Below the pieces are notes generated by a model. It did not search any database, had not been told where the DNA came from, and saw only the letters and a list, made by a program, of their open reading frames with translations. From Desmodesmus armatus (taxonomy: Eukaryota; Chlorophyta; Chlorophyceae; Sphaeropleales; Scenedesmaceae), in the NCBI GenBank assembly GCA_007449985.2, contig VIIQ02000133.1:1-64000 (forward strand): a stretch of DNA of 64,000 nt. Reading direction: 5' to 3'. The position numbers were made by a program, and so were the translations under genes. Below are positions 34,432 to 48,700 of this stretch, piece by piece; position 1 is the first letter of the stretch, and each line of letters starts with the position of its first letter.

Positions 34432-34641
34432 GGCGTCTCATCCTCAGGATGGCGCCTTCTCTTGACGTGCTGGGCAGGCTTGTCCCGCCGAAAGCAGACA
34501 AAGAGAACATCATCATGGCTGGCAGGCACAGCCCCCCCCCCCCTCACCCCCTGCTGCAGCTCGGCCACAACAGCCAAAATGTTGTTCCTCGGCAGTGCTG
34601 AGCCACAGCAGCTGGCACCAGCATTCGATGCTGTAGCTGGT

Positions 34642-34682
<41 letters not shown>

Positions 34683-34863
34683 CGCAGCAGGAGTGGCCCT
34701 GTTGATGGGCAGGCATGCGTTGGGTGGGCCGACCGGCAGGTTGGCGCCCTGGGTCACGATGAACCTGTAGCAGAGGAATGTTGTACCGTACAATGGCCAC
34801 ATGTGGTCAACCGCCAACATCAAAAATGTGTTGACGGGGATTCCAGCCACTGCCCCCCACCTT

Positions 34864-34961
34864 AGAGACATGATGATGATGATGATTTGTGTTACATTGG
34901 GGCCTGTCAATCCAGACCATAAGCTGCCAACCAGTGGCAACCGGGGACACCAAGAGACATG
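34864..34961 (-). mobile_element. 5'-truncated retroposon with 9-bp target-site duplication
   Basis: An 80-bp insert (34873-34952) is flanked by AGAGACATG at 34864-34872 and 34953-34961. The left arm of the inverted repeat has the empty site with one AGAGACATG equivalent. Read on minus, the insert starts TGGTGTCCCCGGTTGCC and ends ACACAAATCATCATCATCAT. This is clear evidence that the family is mobile. Confidence 0.9.
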
Positions 34962-35234
34962 ATTTCTTATGTTTGAAGTGCGTTGCATGTTTAGGAGGTC
35001 TAGGAACAACCCCTTGTGCGATATGGACGGCAGGGGTGACCTGTTCCAGGAAGGTGTGTTGCATTGACAGGCAACCTTGGGCCAGGAACCACTCCACATA
35101 CACTGGAGTGGTATAGAAAGTGCATCAGCGCCTTGCTACTGCCATTTCGGGCCTTCCTGGAGCCGGCCCGAGGAGGGCTGAAAAAATGCGTGTGGAGCTT
35201 CATATCCGCCGGTTGCAACTGCATCGTCAATTAA

Positions 35235-35335
35235 CTCACCATAGCTCAGCTGGTAGAGCGGGAGACTGTAGCGTACATGGGCCTCACCAGCCCAGCAGAC
35301 ATCTCTAGGTCACTGGTTCGATTCCGGTTGGTGAG
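35235..35335 (+). tRNA. tRNA-Tyr(GUA) with intron
   Basis: Same sequence as the gene in the left arm, in the opposite orientation. The full cloverleaf has anticodon GTA and a 29-nt intron after position 37. The 7-bp acceptor stem and the T arm are perfect. Confidence 0.93.
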
Positions 35336-35814
35336 AGTTGTTTTGCTGGTGCTGCACGTGGTGCATTGGCAGGTACTGCTGCTGAAGTAGAAGAAGGGGT
35401 ACTGCTGCTGCTCAAGGCTCATAGACAGCCTCACAACGTCAGCAGGCCCCGCAGCGGCTGCAGCGCCACATTCAAGCACTCTTGGAGGGTGCAGCTGACA
35501 ACGCTTGCAGCAAGCGGCAACTCTCACCACCGGACTGCTGCTCTGCTATGGGTGCTCACAGGGGCTGTGGTTCCTGCATGGCTTGGCCAAGCGGACGTTA
35601 TCAGCTGGTGCTGGCACCAGGCAGGGCGTGTGTGCCAAAGTGCCCATCAGCGGTTGCAAGGCCGGGAGGGGCGCCAGGGAAGTGAGTGTTCAGGGGTGGC
35701 TGGTGAGACAGTGCCCGGAACCGGGGAGGTAGCAAGATTTCCTGTGGAGACACAGGGGTGGCTGGTGGTGGGCTGTTGGGCTAGCATATGCTTGCTTGTG
35801 TAGGGTGTCCTGCG

Positions 35815-36712
35815 CCAAAAGAACCCATTGCATGATGGGTGCCATCATGGTGTGCATGGCTGGCAAGGGGTTGCAAAGATGCATCTCATGTTCAGCTCTG
35901 CGGTGCACAGCTACTTTCAAGCCCTTCACCACTATGTTCATTGTACTGTGTCAAAATAACGCTTACAGTTGTTGCACCAGAAAGCTTAGATGCAGCAACA
36001 GCACTGCGCATCACAAAAAGAGCATCAACTGCGCACACGCAGGCCGCATTGCACCATTACCCCCCAGCACACTGCAGTGCTGGTGAGTGAAGGTGAGGGC
36101 CTACAGCATCTCTGCAAACACAGACCCAAGCATCTCAGCTTGTATCAGGCCAACATGCACACATCTGGCTTAACCTTTGTAACAAACCACACGCAAATGT
36201 GTGAGTGTGCAAACACAAGTACTTGACTGTGCCGAAGTTCGACCATGTGTCCAACCGTGAGCTTGTCAGCAGCTGCAGAACAAAGCGGCCAGGCGCCTGC
36301 GCCATCTGAAGCAGTATGCATCCTGCCTGCCACACGCCTTACAAGACCGCAGTCTGGGAAAACCTGTCAGCTAATATACAAGGGCTATGCTGCCCCATCA
36401 TTCACAGCCATTAATCAAAATACTGCAGCAGCGCCTGTCAACTGCAGGCTAACGTGCCTGAGCTGCAACAGCGCACAGCCTGACCACCGCCCCAACACAA
36501 ACCCGGCCGACTGAGGAGGTCGAAACAGTCCTCAGCGCAAGGGAAAAGCCAAATCAAAGCCACCCATCTGGCTGGCTACACTCTGGTGTCATCCATGTGT
36601 TGTAACACAACAGTACCAAGCAGCCTCAGCAGCCACGCACTGTGAACAGACCACAGCGGCCATTTGAAACAGCACCAGACTACCAACACAACAACAGCGA
36701 GCCTGGAAAAGC
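35815..36712. other. Region downstream of the right arm and of the FGAM synthase gene
   Basis: Probably the 3' UTR of the minus-strand gene at its right end. No supported exon or RNA gene. Confidence 0.4.
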
Positions 36713-39700
36713 TTAGAACTCCTCCTGCTCTGCAGCTGCTGCACTGGTGTCAGCCCACTCCCTTGCATTCTGGAATAGCTTGATCCATGGTGCAGGCCCA
36801 TAAGGGTCCAAGCCCAGATCCTTAGGGTAGTAGGGCAACTGCCATGTAAGGAAGCAGCGCTCTGGGTGAGGCATCATGGCCAAGTGGCGGCCGTTTTGGC
36901 TGCACAGGGCTGCGATACCCATAGGGGAGCCGTTGGGGTTGAAGGGGTAGGTCTCTGTGGGCTGGCCTGCAGCATCCACATACCTGCAGAGCAGCACAGG
37001 CAGTGTGAGTCATATGTACCTGCCTTTGGACATGAATGACATCCACAGAAGCCAACGCATCCCACACAATGACGACTTGCGGGTGACAGCTGCATCGCAA
37101 GAGGTGTGTGTATGCAGGGGCGAGCTATGCTATGGTGATAAGTCATGGGGTACAAGCATGCCTCAGCTGCATGAACAAGGTGGCTTCAGTAGGGTGTGCG
37201 TAAAGCACCCCCCGTCAGCTCTCAACAACGATTACAGCAGATCCCTCACTGGCATGCCTGAACCCCCATGCAAATGCAGCCTCCCACACACATCCATTCC
37301 ATGCACTGCACCAGGCCAAAACAATGTGGCCCCAGTAACGGATTCAACTGCTTGTGAGTGCCCTTGGCGGTGGTGGGGTGAGCGTGTGGGAGAACACAGG
37401 TCGTAGAGTCAACCCATGGTTGGGGATGCACTACGAGCCATCTACACAGCATGTGCCCCACAGTCTGCTGACAACCCACTACTGACAAACCATCCTCATC
37501 CTCAACCCAGCTCGTCCCTCTGCTCAGTTCCCACCCTGGGGAATGATGGGTACCTTTCAACATTATCCCTCTGTTTGGTGGAACCCTAAACCCACCCTAA
37601 ACCCACCTGATGGGAGCCAGCTTGCTGTCCAGCACTGCTGCCTGCACTGCTGCATCAGGGAACAGCACCTGGCCCTCTCCATGAGCAGCCCACACGCCGA
37701 CTGTGGAGCCGCCCATGCCCTTGAGCCATATGCTGGGGCTGTCCTCGGCAATGTTCACCTGAATCCAGCGGGATTCAAACCTGCGCACAGGACGCAAAGC
37801 ACGACAAGGTGGATGTTGGTGGCAGCACCAGGGTTGAAACACGTGACAGCATGCACGGAGTACTGAACCGCTGGCACAGCTGTACGCCCGTGGCTTGTCT
37901 GAAGATCACGAATGCTCCCGGGAGCACCATACCAGCGCAACAGTTCCACTAGGTCATGCTTGCCAAAGCGCAGATGCAGCACAGGCGCCAGGAAAGGCAT
38001 GTGCGCGAAACAACACCTCCGAGCACCATCCTCTCACCTGCCGGAGGTGTTGTGCACGAAGCGAGGCTGCTGCAGGTCGGGCAGCTGTGCTGCCACCCCA
38101 CCCTCGGCAGCAGCAGTAGCAGGCACCCAGCCCAGCAGGGCCATCAACTGGCAGCCGTTGCAGATGCCCAGGCTGAAGGTGTCTGGCCGGTTGTAGAACT
38201 CCTGCGCACGGGAACACACACAATCCGCTGATCAGTGATGGTATTGGCCACAAAAGCAACACAGCTTGCACCCTAGATGTTCTGTTCTCTGATCACCATA
38301 CCGGTAACACAGGGTGCCAGTAGGGTAGTGCAATTTCATATCCTTGGTCAAAGTGCAGATAGTCCTGTGCAGCAGACCACCAGACAAGCCCTGAACCCCA
38401 AGCCCACCTCGAACTGCTTCAGCACGCGCTCGTTGAAGCGGATGGTGGCTGCCCAGCCCTTTGCTGAGTCCAGCACATCAGCATAGCTGAAGCCCCCCAC
38501 AAAGATGATGCCCCGGAAGCTGTCCAGCTGAGCACGGCCATTGATGAGGTCACTCATGGTGATGTCCCAGGGCTCCATGCCAGCAGCAAACACGGCGGCA
38601 GCCATCTCGCGGTCGCCGTTGCTGCCCTCCTCACGGATGACTGCCACACGGACCTGCACAGGACAGCAGCAGCACAGGACGACACAATATGCATGCAGAT
38701 GCAGTCAGCAAAACGAGAAATATGCAATGAGATATTGGCAGGAACACAAATCTTGATTTTCAGACTGTTGGAAGTCTCCAGAGACATGCGTGGGACGAGC
38801 GACTCCCAACCGCCACCCAACCGCCACCAACCGCCATATTGCCAACCGACACCTAACCGCCACGCACGACAGCAGCGACCTTCCCTCACCTTGTCTGTGC
38901 TGCTCATCTTGTCTGCAGGCGTGAAGGCAGGCGTGAAGGGCAGCTTCCATGTTGGTGCTGTGCGGGACTTGAGGCCCGACTGCTCCTGGTCCACACACTC
39001 CTCAGCAGCCTGCAGGCGCTCCAAGGCAAAGCTGGTCTCCTCCCACACATCCCTGCAGCAAAGGGATAACAGAAAAAGACCGTTGTGATGCAGATCCATG
39101 AGACAAAAACATCTCTCACCAACCGGAATCGAACCAGTGACCTAGAGATGCCTGCTGGGCTGGTGAGGCCCTTGACCTGCTACAGTCTCCCACTCTACCA
39201 GCTGAGCTATGGTGAGTGATTGATGCTGCTGCTGTTGCAAAATGGCTGATGTATCTCCAAATGCAACAATTCTGGCTTGCTGGGGATGAAAACAAGAAGG
39301 GAGGGATCATGGTTTGGGTCCCTGAGCTTACATGGTGTGGGCTGGGTCTTTCGGGGATCTCAATGTAACGAACAATGAGTGAGTGAGTGAGTGGGATTGG
39401 TGGCGCCTTGAGTTACAAGGGCGGGACACGGATTGGGTCCCGGGGCTTGCATCGGGTTGGCTGGGTCCTTGTAACGAACACTGACTGACTGACTGCAGAA
39501 GGGGCCATAAAGGGGTGCAGATGGCATGCATTGTAGGTAGTTGGGGGGGGATTACAAGGAGGCACGGTCGGCAGCTGATGGTCTGGATGACAGGCCCCAA
39601 CGTAACACAAATCATCATCATCATCATCATTGTGATGCGATCGATTCATTCGGCGCAGGACACCCCACACAAGCAAGCATATACTAGCCCACCACCAGCC

Positions 39701-42700
39701 TCCCCTGAACACTCACTGCCCCGGGCGCCCGGGGCGCCGCACCCCCCCAACTCAAACCGCTGATGAGCACTTGGGCACGTCCTGCCTAGTGCCAGCACCA
39801 CCTGATGAGGGTCGCTCGGTCAACTCATGCAGGCAGCACAGCCCCTGTGAATACCCATGACAGATTGCATTAAATCTACCTACACACCCCCTTGGTGTAG
39901 TTACGCTACGCTATGACAGAGCAGCAGTCCGGTGGTGAGAGTTGATGCGTGCTGCAAGCGCTCTGCAGCCACCGTGAGTGCTGGGGTGTGCGGCTGCAGC
40001 TGCTGTTGCGTTGTGAGGCTGTCTATGCGCCTTGAGCAGCACCAGTACCTGCCAATGCACCATGTGCAGCACCAGCAAAACACCTCTCACCAACCGGAAT
40101 CGAACCAGTGACCTAGAGATGCCTGCTGGGCTGGTGAGGCCCTTGACCTGCTACAGTCTCCCGCTCTACCAGCTGAGCTATGGTGAGTGATTGATGCTGC
40201 TGCAGTTGCAACCGGCGGAAATGAAGCTCCAAGCGCAACGATTCTGGCTTGCAAGGAAGAAAACAAGAGGGGGCCAGAGGGGGTGCAGACAGCGTGCATA
40301 ATCGGCCCTCACCCCTCCTCCCCCGGTCTCGCACTACACACAACCCAAAAGCAACTGCTCTGATGTCAGAGGTGGTGCCTTGTTACTTTTGGGGGGATAA
40401 TGGATTGGTGTCCCCGGTTGCCACTGGTCGGCAGCTTATGGTCGGGATTGACAGGCCCCAATGTAACACAAATCATCATCATCACACACAACCCAAAAGC
40501 AACTGCTCTGATGTCTGCATGGCCTCTACCACACTAGCCCAGCCCTCCACCAACACCAACCACTCCTCACCTGAGGGCTGCTGTGTTGCCGCTGACTGCT
40601 GCCTCCCCAGCCACCTTGATCTCCACCTTCTGCTCCGGCACCACGCTGCCAATGATGCTGCAGGGCACGCCTGCCTGGTTGAACAGGCTGCTGACCAGGG
40701 CTGCCTTGTCTGGGTGCACCTCCAGCACCAGCCCCAGCTCCTCTGCATACAGGGCTGCAAAGGTAGCAAGCTCTGGTGATGCTGCTGCTGGGGCGGGGAG
40801 GTCCACACTGAAACCGCAGTTGCCTGCTTGGACAGCACCAGGGCAGCAGGAGAAGGGCAGGACAAAGATGTGAGTGTGAGATTGCTAGTGGTAAAGAGCT
40901 AGTGTATACCTTTAGCAGCCGCTTTTGGTAAGCGCCATGCTAACAGGCTGCTGCACAAGGCTGTGCCAAACTCCTACGGGGTGTTGAGCAACAGATAGTG
41001 TTGGTGGTGTGAGGATGTTTTGCAGTTTGCAAAGTGTGGTTTGGGATGACTGCATTGGGGCGGCAGCTACTGCTGGAGAGGCGGCAGCTGGACGTCACGC
41101 CGGTGGCGCACAGGTTTGATCTGGGCGAGAGTAAGCGCTGCATCATGCCACGGGTATCGGCATGCGAGTGACTCTAATGGTCCCGCCTTTTGTGTAGATT
41201 CAGTGTTGCACTCCGTTCTCATATGGAGGCAGCATTGCAAGCATACTGAAATGCAGCTTCTAATGCACCAAATGACGCCAACGTGGGATGCGCCACTGAT
41301 CAACTCCAGCAGAGTAAGAGCAGTGATGTGATTGCAAACTAGTCATGTAGACCCCCAAACAGTCCCACCTGCAAACGCCATCTCCAAAAGGGTGGTAGCA
41401 ATGCCTCCATCACTGATGTCATGGCCAGCAGACACCAAACCCTGCTTCACCAGAGACTGCACTGAAACCCACGCTGCCTTGAGCTGGGCGGGAACCACGT
41501 CAGGGCAGTCGTTGCCAATCTGGTCGTAGGCCTGAGCCAGGGCACTGCCGCCTAGCCTCCTGGCACCTGGGACGGAAGCCAGATCGACGTGCAGCAGCTG
41601 ACCGCCCTCGGCTGCCAGCTTGAGGTCGGGAGTGACGACCTGTGGGCAGTGAATGCAGAGAAACCGGCAGCAACAGGAGCAGTGCGGTGCGGTGCGTGAG
41701 TTTTTGGGTGAGAGGCGAGTGCCAGTGGCGGGGGTGGCGGGTGAATGGTCACCGGGATTGTAAAGCTGGCTGCTGTGCCTCGTCTAACTGCAAAACACAT
41801 GGGGAATGTTGCAGAGCTAGCTTGGCTGGCGTTGTACAGTCTTATCACTTACAGCCAGTGCACCACAAAGGCACAGTTTACCCTACCTTTGTCACATCGG
41901 GGCAGCCCACATATGCAGACACCACCAGGTTGCCTGGAGCCATGACAGTCTCGCCGCCAGCTGCAGCAGCCATTGACAGGCTGTCCTTGCCACCATCACA
42001 GGCACACTCCAGCTCAATCATGGCATCCCTGCAGAAAACACACATGGGCAAGACCAACAATTTGAAGTTGGAACTTTGTGTCGTGTGTGTAAATTCAAGT
42101 TGAGTGTCTTGACTGTGAGCAGGGGTGTGTGGAAAAGCATGCGCAGGTGAAACTATGCAATGGACCATGCTGTGGCACGGACAGCACTGGTTGGGTCAGC
42201 TGGTATGTTGGCCTCAGAGATCTTGGTGATTGATGTCGTCATTGTTGTAACTCGAGAGTAGCAAATATATTCTTCCATCATCAGCCAACACAACCAGCCA
42301 TATGCCTTCCAACTAGCTCAAGAACACATGCCACAACCACAACACAGACAACAAGTGTGTCACACAACATGCTGAAAAGCCAAAACACATAAGGCCCTAA
42401 TGCTGTGCCTCAGAGAGAAGATTATAGCTTATATCAGTGGCAGGTTGAGGGAAGCCCCCAACCATATGCCTCAACTGACACGCATGAATGAAGAATCGGT
42501 CTCATCAACGGCAGCAACAACACGCAACAGCACTAATCAGCTGTCCAAAATAAAAGCTGTGTGCAAGCCACAACACCTCACACAAACGATCAAGCTATGT
42601 TTTCAAGTGTGCTCAGTCAAAGGTAACCCAAAGGTCTCAGCACGGAGTTCTCAGTAGCAGAACTGGCGTGAATCGGGGTTGATCATCACCGCACACAACC

Positions 42701-45700
42701 CACTCCTGCACCACAACAAGCAAAATGCCCTGACAGGGAGGGCCCCACAACAAACCACAAAAGACACATGCATTGCACCACACCCAACTTCCCTCACACT
42801 CACAACTGCCATCTCACTCATTCCGTCCTGTTCAGCTCTCACTCACCTGAGCGCACAGGCGGCCTCGTACATGGCTGCCCCCTCGCTCTTCATCTTGGCG
42901 GCATACATCCAGTTGACACTGGCCTTCACATCAGCCAGGCTGGTGCAAGACGCCCAGCACAGGTTGGTCAGGGCCTCACCCATCGCCAGCCTGGCCATGG
43001 CTGCAGGGTCCAACAAACCCTTGATGGGCTGCAGGTAGGGAACAGCAGCAGCAACGAGCGGCAGCACGATCAGAGTACAGCGGCATCAGCACACCACGCA
43101 ACGACACCCGCGAAGCAGCCAGAAAGGAAATAGGAACAGAGCGGCCGTACAGTCGCCGCAAGAAAACCATCCTGCTGCAGGAACAAAATGGTTGCTGCAA
43201 GAAAGCAGCAGTGCCGTGCTTCGCAATCATCACCGCCCTCTCACCTGCTCGCCAATGGATGTGGCAATGCCTGTGATGTCCTGGTGGCTCTGTGCAAACA
43301 CTGCCACATCAGAGATGGGCAGCTGCATGGGGCCCACACACTGCTGCTGTGCAACCAGACCTGCAGATGACAACACAACACAGGCAGCAGGACACCAGGG
43401 GTTGGGAAATTTGCAAGCAAACTGTAGACTCCGGCTGGATAAGGGACATTGATGCAGCACCAACATGCAAAGTAGTGGAAGACTACCACACTGCCAGATG
43501 CAAAGGAAGCACTCTCCTCAGAACAGATCTTGGTTTTAGTGTCTCGTCACCGCCCGAAGGCTGAGAATTAGCATGGAATTGTACATCCCCGGAGAGCTCC
43601 CGTGCAGCTGGCCTTTCAAAACCACCATGAATATATCATCAGCAGTCGCACAAAATACTCACAGCAGCTACCTGGGCTTAGCACACAACCCCGCACAGCG
43701 CCACACAAACCACCAGCGCTCTTTGCCGTCAAAAGTCAAGGCACAATCATCCACGGCTTGCCAACAGCATGCCCGCCCCCAGCACACCACCACACACAAC
43801 ACCACGCATACACCAAGTGCAGCGACCCACCTGTCACATGGCGGTCCACCTTGGTGGTCAAGAAGCGCTTGCTGCACACACTAGGCAGCCGCAGCACACG
43901 ATCCAGGGCAGCCTGAGCAGTAGTGCCCTCAGGGAGGCTGAGGGGCTGCAGCTCCGGGGTGCTGGTGTTGAAGGTGAAGGTCTTGTTGGGCATCTTGCCC
44001 AAAACCTGGTCCAGGTTGAGGTCGACTGGGGTGGGTGTGCCGGGCTCTGCCTGCTTGTCCACCAGGGTAACACGGCCACTGCCGTCGATGGTACCAATCA
44101 CCTGCATGGAGCGTTCAGGTCAGCACGGGAAACATAACATGGGATGAATGACGTCAGCAGGGTTCAAACGACCAATGAAATGGGTGGAGTGAAGGGTAGC
44201 TGCAGGATAACAGGCAGGCGCCCAAATGCATGCTGTGTTGCTCTGGTGGCTCAGAGAATTGTAGTCTAATTGGTTACGGCGCAGCGTCCCGAAGGGCCTT
44301 GCCAACATGTGTTGTTTCCTCAACGCCATCAAAACACAGTAGCACCCAAACAACTGCAGCCAATGTCACTCCAACAGCAGCATGGCAGAGACCAAGCCCC
44401 GTTGCTATGCTGCAACAACCACACCGACAACTACCGCCACAACTACTGCTTGCTCAGCACGAAAAAGGTGTACTCAACCCGGCAAAGCCGGTCAGTAGTC
44501 TAACATGTATAATTTGTGTACCATCACGGCAAGCAATTATATCCAACTGCACCCACACCCCATCAACAACAAAGACACCACTGACCATGGCACTGGCTGA
44601 CATAACACACATCACAATCCTCACACACCGTAGAAACCCGGCTTGCAATACAAGGCTGCTGGAGGCTGGGGTACATGCCAACCAAGCAGCAGTACTGTTG
44701 CACACAAGCCTAGTAAGCAGCACAACTCCTAGTAAGCAGTCAGCGCACAAGCCTAGTAAACAGCGCAAATCCCTTCCCACCTGCATGAAGCACCTCTCCC
44801 TGTCGCACACGGCCTGCAGCAGGTCCCTGCTCTCAGGCTTGATCAGCAGGCAGTCATTCTCCTGGTACTCAGCACCCCAGATCTCCAGCACTGACATGGT
44901 CTCATCACCAACCTGTGCAGAGAAGGAGCACCCCAGGTCAGCCAACAAATGGTAAGCACTCAACAAGGAACTACCCAGTTTTAGGCGAGCAGTGACATGA
45001 TGATACACATGCTTGCCTGCTGGCTTGATTTGATGTTCACTGAGAACACACATAGCCTGAAGCAGAGCAAGGGTCACTGGCATGTCGCTAATATCAAGAT
45101 ATGGTTTTCAGTGCCCACCTTGACAGCGCGGATGTCGATCTGTCCTCCCAGGGGGTAGATGATCTCCTTGACCACGTTGCAGTTGCCGCCTGCTCCCTGG
45201 TCATGGATCTGCACCAGGGGGTTGCTGCCACCCAGCTCAACACAGCTGCGCACCACACGCCACAGCTTCTGACTCATCTGGGCATCACCACGCTGCACAG
45301 CACAGCACATGACAAAGCACAGCACACACACCAGGCATCAGTACAGCATTTTCACATCAAAGCTGACAGACCACCTGCTGAGTTGCTAAGGGAACTTGCA
45401 TGTGTGCTCCATGCCTAAACACCTGCTGCTTTTCCACTATCAACATCTTGGTACAAACACGCGGTACTCAATCACTCAACCACTTGGTCAGTATTTACCA
45501 AGTAGTACAGACAATACAAAACGCACCTGCACTGCGTTGAAGTCCAGGTCTGCCTTGTTGCTGCCAGAGGGCACAGAGCTTGCAGCACCACCACCCATGC
45601 CGATGCGGTAGGCAGGGCCACCGATCTTCACCACAAGCATGCCAATCTCGCCATCAGCCTTCTCCAAGTGGCGGTGGTCGATCTGGCCAATGCCGCCACT

Positions 45701-48700
45701 GCAACAAGACACAACACAACACAGCACAGCACAGCAGGTTTGACACAGGCGCCACACTAGGAGACAGATACAGATATATAACCACAAGCAGACACAACAA
45801 TACAACATTCCCACCCCCTACCCGTAGCAGGCTGATGCTTGTGGAGCAATAGCGATAGCGATAGCTGCAGCTCGACCAGAAAGGCACAGGCACACACCTG
45901 AACATGATGGGCTTCAGCCACTCCCTGCGCTCGCCATTAGGCAGGCGCTGCCCAAACGTGCGCGTGTACCCCGCCACCATCGGCTCCCCAAACTTGTTTC
46001 CATAGTCGCTGGCTCCATTGGAGGCGTCGATCAGGATCTGCTGGGGGGATGCCAGGTTGTCTGGGTACACAAAGTTAGGGTCCTCGTGAGGCAGGGTGGC
46101 GCCGTCAAGCTGAAGGTTGCCGACACAGTAGCCTGCTGTGCCGCAGCCCATGATGGAGCCTGTGCCGGTGGCGTGTGTGTCACGCATGCGGCCGCCGGCG
46201 CCGGTCTCGGCACCTGGTGAGGGGGAGGGTGGGCAGTTGCAGGCAGTTGCACAAAATACACAAGATACAGTGAGAGGAGAAACAGAAGGGACTTTGTGAC
46301 TGCGAGCAAGTACGCTGCAGCATGTCACATCAGGGGGGGAAAAGCTAAGGTCATTACAGAGGCCATGCAAGTGAAAACCTATTGAAATCGGACCGGGAGT
46401 CATGGCAAAGAGGCAAGCTGTGCAAAGTGCTGCTGTTAGGTGATGAGCACCGGTGTTTCGGAGGCAGCACCTACAGCAACACCCTGCTGAAGCTGCCTCT
46501 GAACCATTTCCAAGGTGCCCTCAGCATGCGATCAAAGCATTGGTGCTGCGTGACATAATGTATGACATGACGTATGTATGACAACAACTATTGTTGCGCA
46601 GAGTGTTCCTGGCATTTAGTAGTAGCTCTGCTGACGGAGAGGCAGCAACAGCATCAAACCCACCACTCCCCTCCCCCCCCCCCTGCCTGCATCCACCTCC
46701 ATGCCCTGTTCCACTACCCCCTCATAGCCCTGCTGCTAGCATCGCACTGCTGCTGTGTAACAGCAACGCAGTGTGTTCCTGGCATTTAGTAGTAGCACTG
46801 CTGACGGAGGAGCAGCAGGCCACGTCGCAAGCACAGCGATGAGAGGCAAGTTACGCAGAATGCTGCTGCAGGATGACCACCGTTTTTGCTCGGCGCCACC
46901 ACCTGCAGCAACATTCTGATGACCTGCCTCTCACAGTTTGCTGATGTATTTTCCTCCCCTTACAAACAAAGCGTTGCTGCCATGCAACATCAGTGCTAAC
47001 ACTGTTGTTACGTATATTCCAGGCATTAGGTAGTGAATCTGCTGACGGCGGAGCAGCAGCAGCGTCATACCCACCACTCCCCCCCCCCTCCCTGCATCCA
47101 CCTCCATGCCCTCTTCCACTATCCCCTCATACCACTGCTGCTAGCATGGCACTGCTGCTGTGTAACTTGAACACGATATGTTCCTGGCATTTAGTAGTAG
47201 CTCTGCTGACGGAGGAGCAGCAGGCCACGTCGCAAGCACAGGGGGTGATGTGGCCAGTGTTACGAGAGCAGTGTTCATGTGCCACACACAAGGAGCGGCA
47301 TCCGACTGCCCAGATACGCCTGGCGTGCTGTGTGATCATGTGCAGGTACACAGTGCTCCAATCCTTGCACATGCAGTGAGGGCACAGTCAACCGAGCACC
47401 TCCCTTTGTACACCACCCCCCAGCCGGCTCACTTGACCCCTTTGCAAAGCCTGCCGAGCACAATCCCCCTTCTCAGCCCGTTCACTGACAATAACCTATT
47501 GACTGACACCCCTCACCACCACTTAGGTCCTCTCAACAGAAAGCAACCCCGTGTTGCCTGCCGCAGAAGTGACTGTCTAACAGTGACATTTACTGTGACA
47601 GTGAAGTCTACTGAACCAGTGAGTAACCTAGTTAGAAAACAGGTGCCTCAACCTACCTGGGTAAGGTGCCACTGCGCAAGGGAAGTTGTGTGTCTCAGCA
47701 GTCAGCAGCAGGTCCCAGTCCCTTGCCTGGGGTGCCAGGGCAGAGGGGCCCCCAGGGTTGAGGGGCAGCAGCGGCTCGATTTTGAAGCCACGGATGGCAC
47801 TGCTGTTGTCCTTGAACGCAACAACGCTGTTGTTGTTGGGACGGGCCTGCGTGTACACCATACGGCAAACAGGGGCGGCAAAACAAGGGTGCAGGACGCG
47901 TCACCACCACACACGTACATGACACCTGGGGAGGGATGCAACGCATGTACAGGTTTGCACACCTAGCTAGGGGGTTTGATAACATGAGTTCAAACCACAT
48001 ATGCATAACATGCATAAAGACATTGCTAACTAATGAGGCTCAGCTACCGTCATAGATGGTCCGCACCGCCAAGGTGCAATTTGCAATTGCACCATAGCTT
48101 CAGAGAGCTGGGATTAGCTGATTAGTCATCACCGCCTCAAATGCCCAACACAACAAGCATCCAAGCACACCAGTGCCGCACAAATGCACCAACAGTGTTT
48201 CACACACCACCACAGCATGCAGCAACTACTTGTTTTGGCTTGGACCCAGATCTCGTCCAACAGGGGAGCACACAACACAATTTGAGCAAGGAAAGCCCAT
48301 ATCATCACATATTCAAGGAATGGGTGCTGCCAGATCCCACCCATGCAGTAGTCCTCACATGCAGAGGTGCTGCCACAATGTCCATTAGGACAATGTGGAA
48401 GCACACGACACCCTTTGAGCAAGGAAAGGCTATGTGATCAAATGTTGCCAATCCCTGCCAGACCCACGCCCTTGCAGCAGTACTCACATGCAGAGGTGCT
48501 GCCACAATGTCCATCAGGTTCTCACTCTTCTTCTCCCCGTTGATGACCAGGTCACCCTTGAAGAACCAGTGCCTGCTGTGCTCGCTGTTGGACTGAGCAA
48601 TGTCAAACAGCTCGACATTAGTGGGTCACGGCCCATGTCCCTGCAGCAGCAGCAGTCGACAGGCACACTGGGTCAGCAAAGTCTTAAATAGGCGCACTGC

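Larger units (their letters stand above)
34556..35814 (+). repeat. Right arm of the large inverted repeat carrying tRNA-Tyr
   Basis: Reverse complement of 25846-26762. The inner end lies in the 3' flank of the unrecognised gene, so the left arm includes a copy of that flank. It contains a (CAG)n run at about 34644-34690 and an 80-bp retroposon absent from the left arm. Confidence 0.9.

Noticed and set aside
44255..44300. GTAGTCTAATTGGTTACGGC resembling a tRNA D arm
   Set aside because: No T arm or acceptor stem follows at the right distance; at most a relic of a tRNA-derived SINE.
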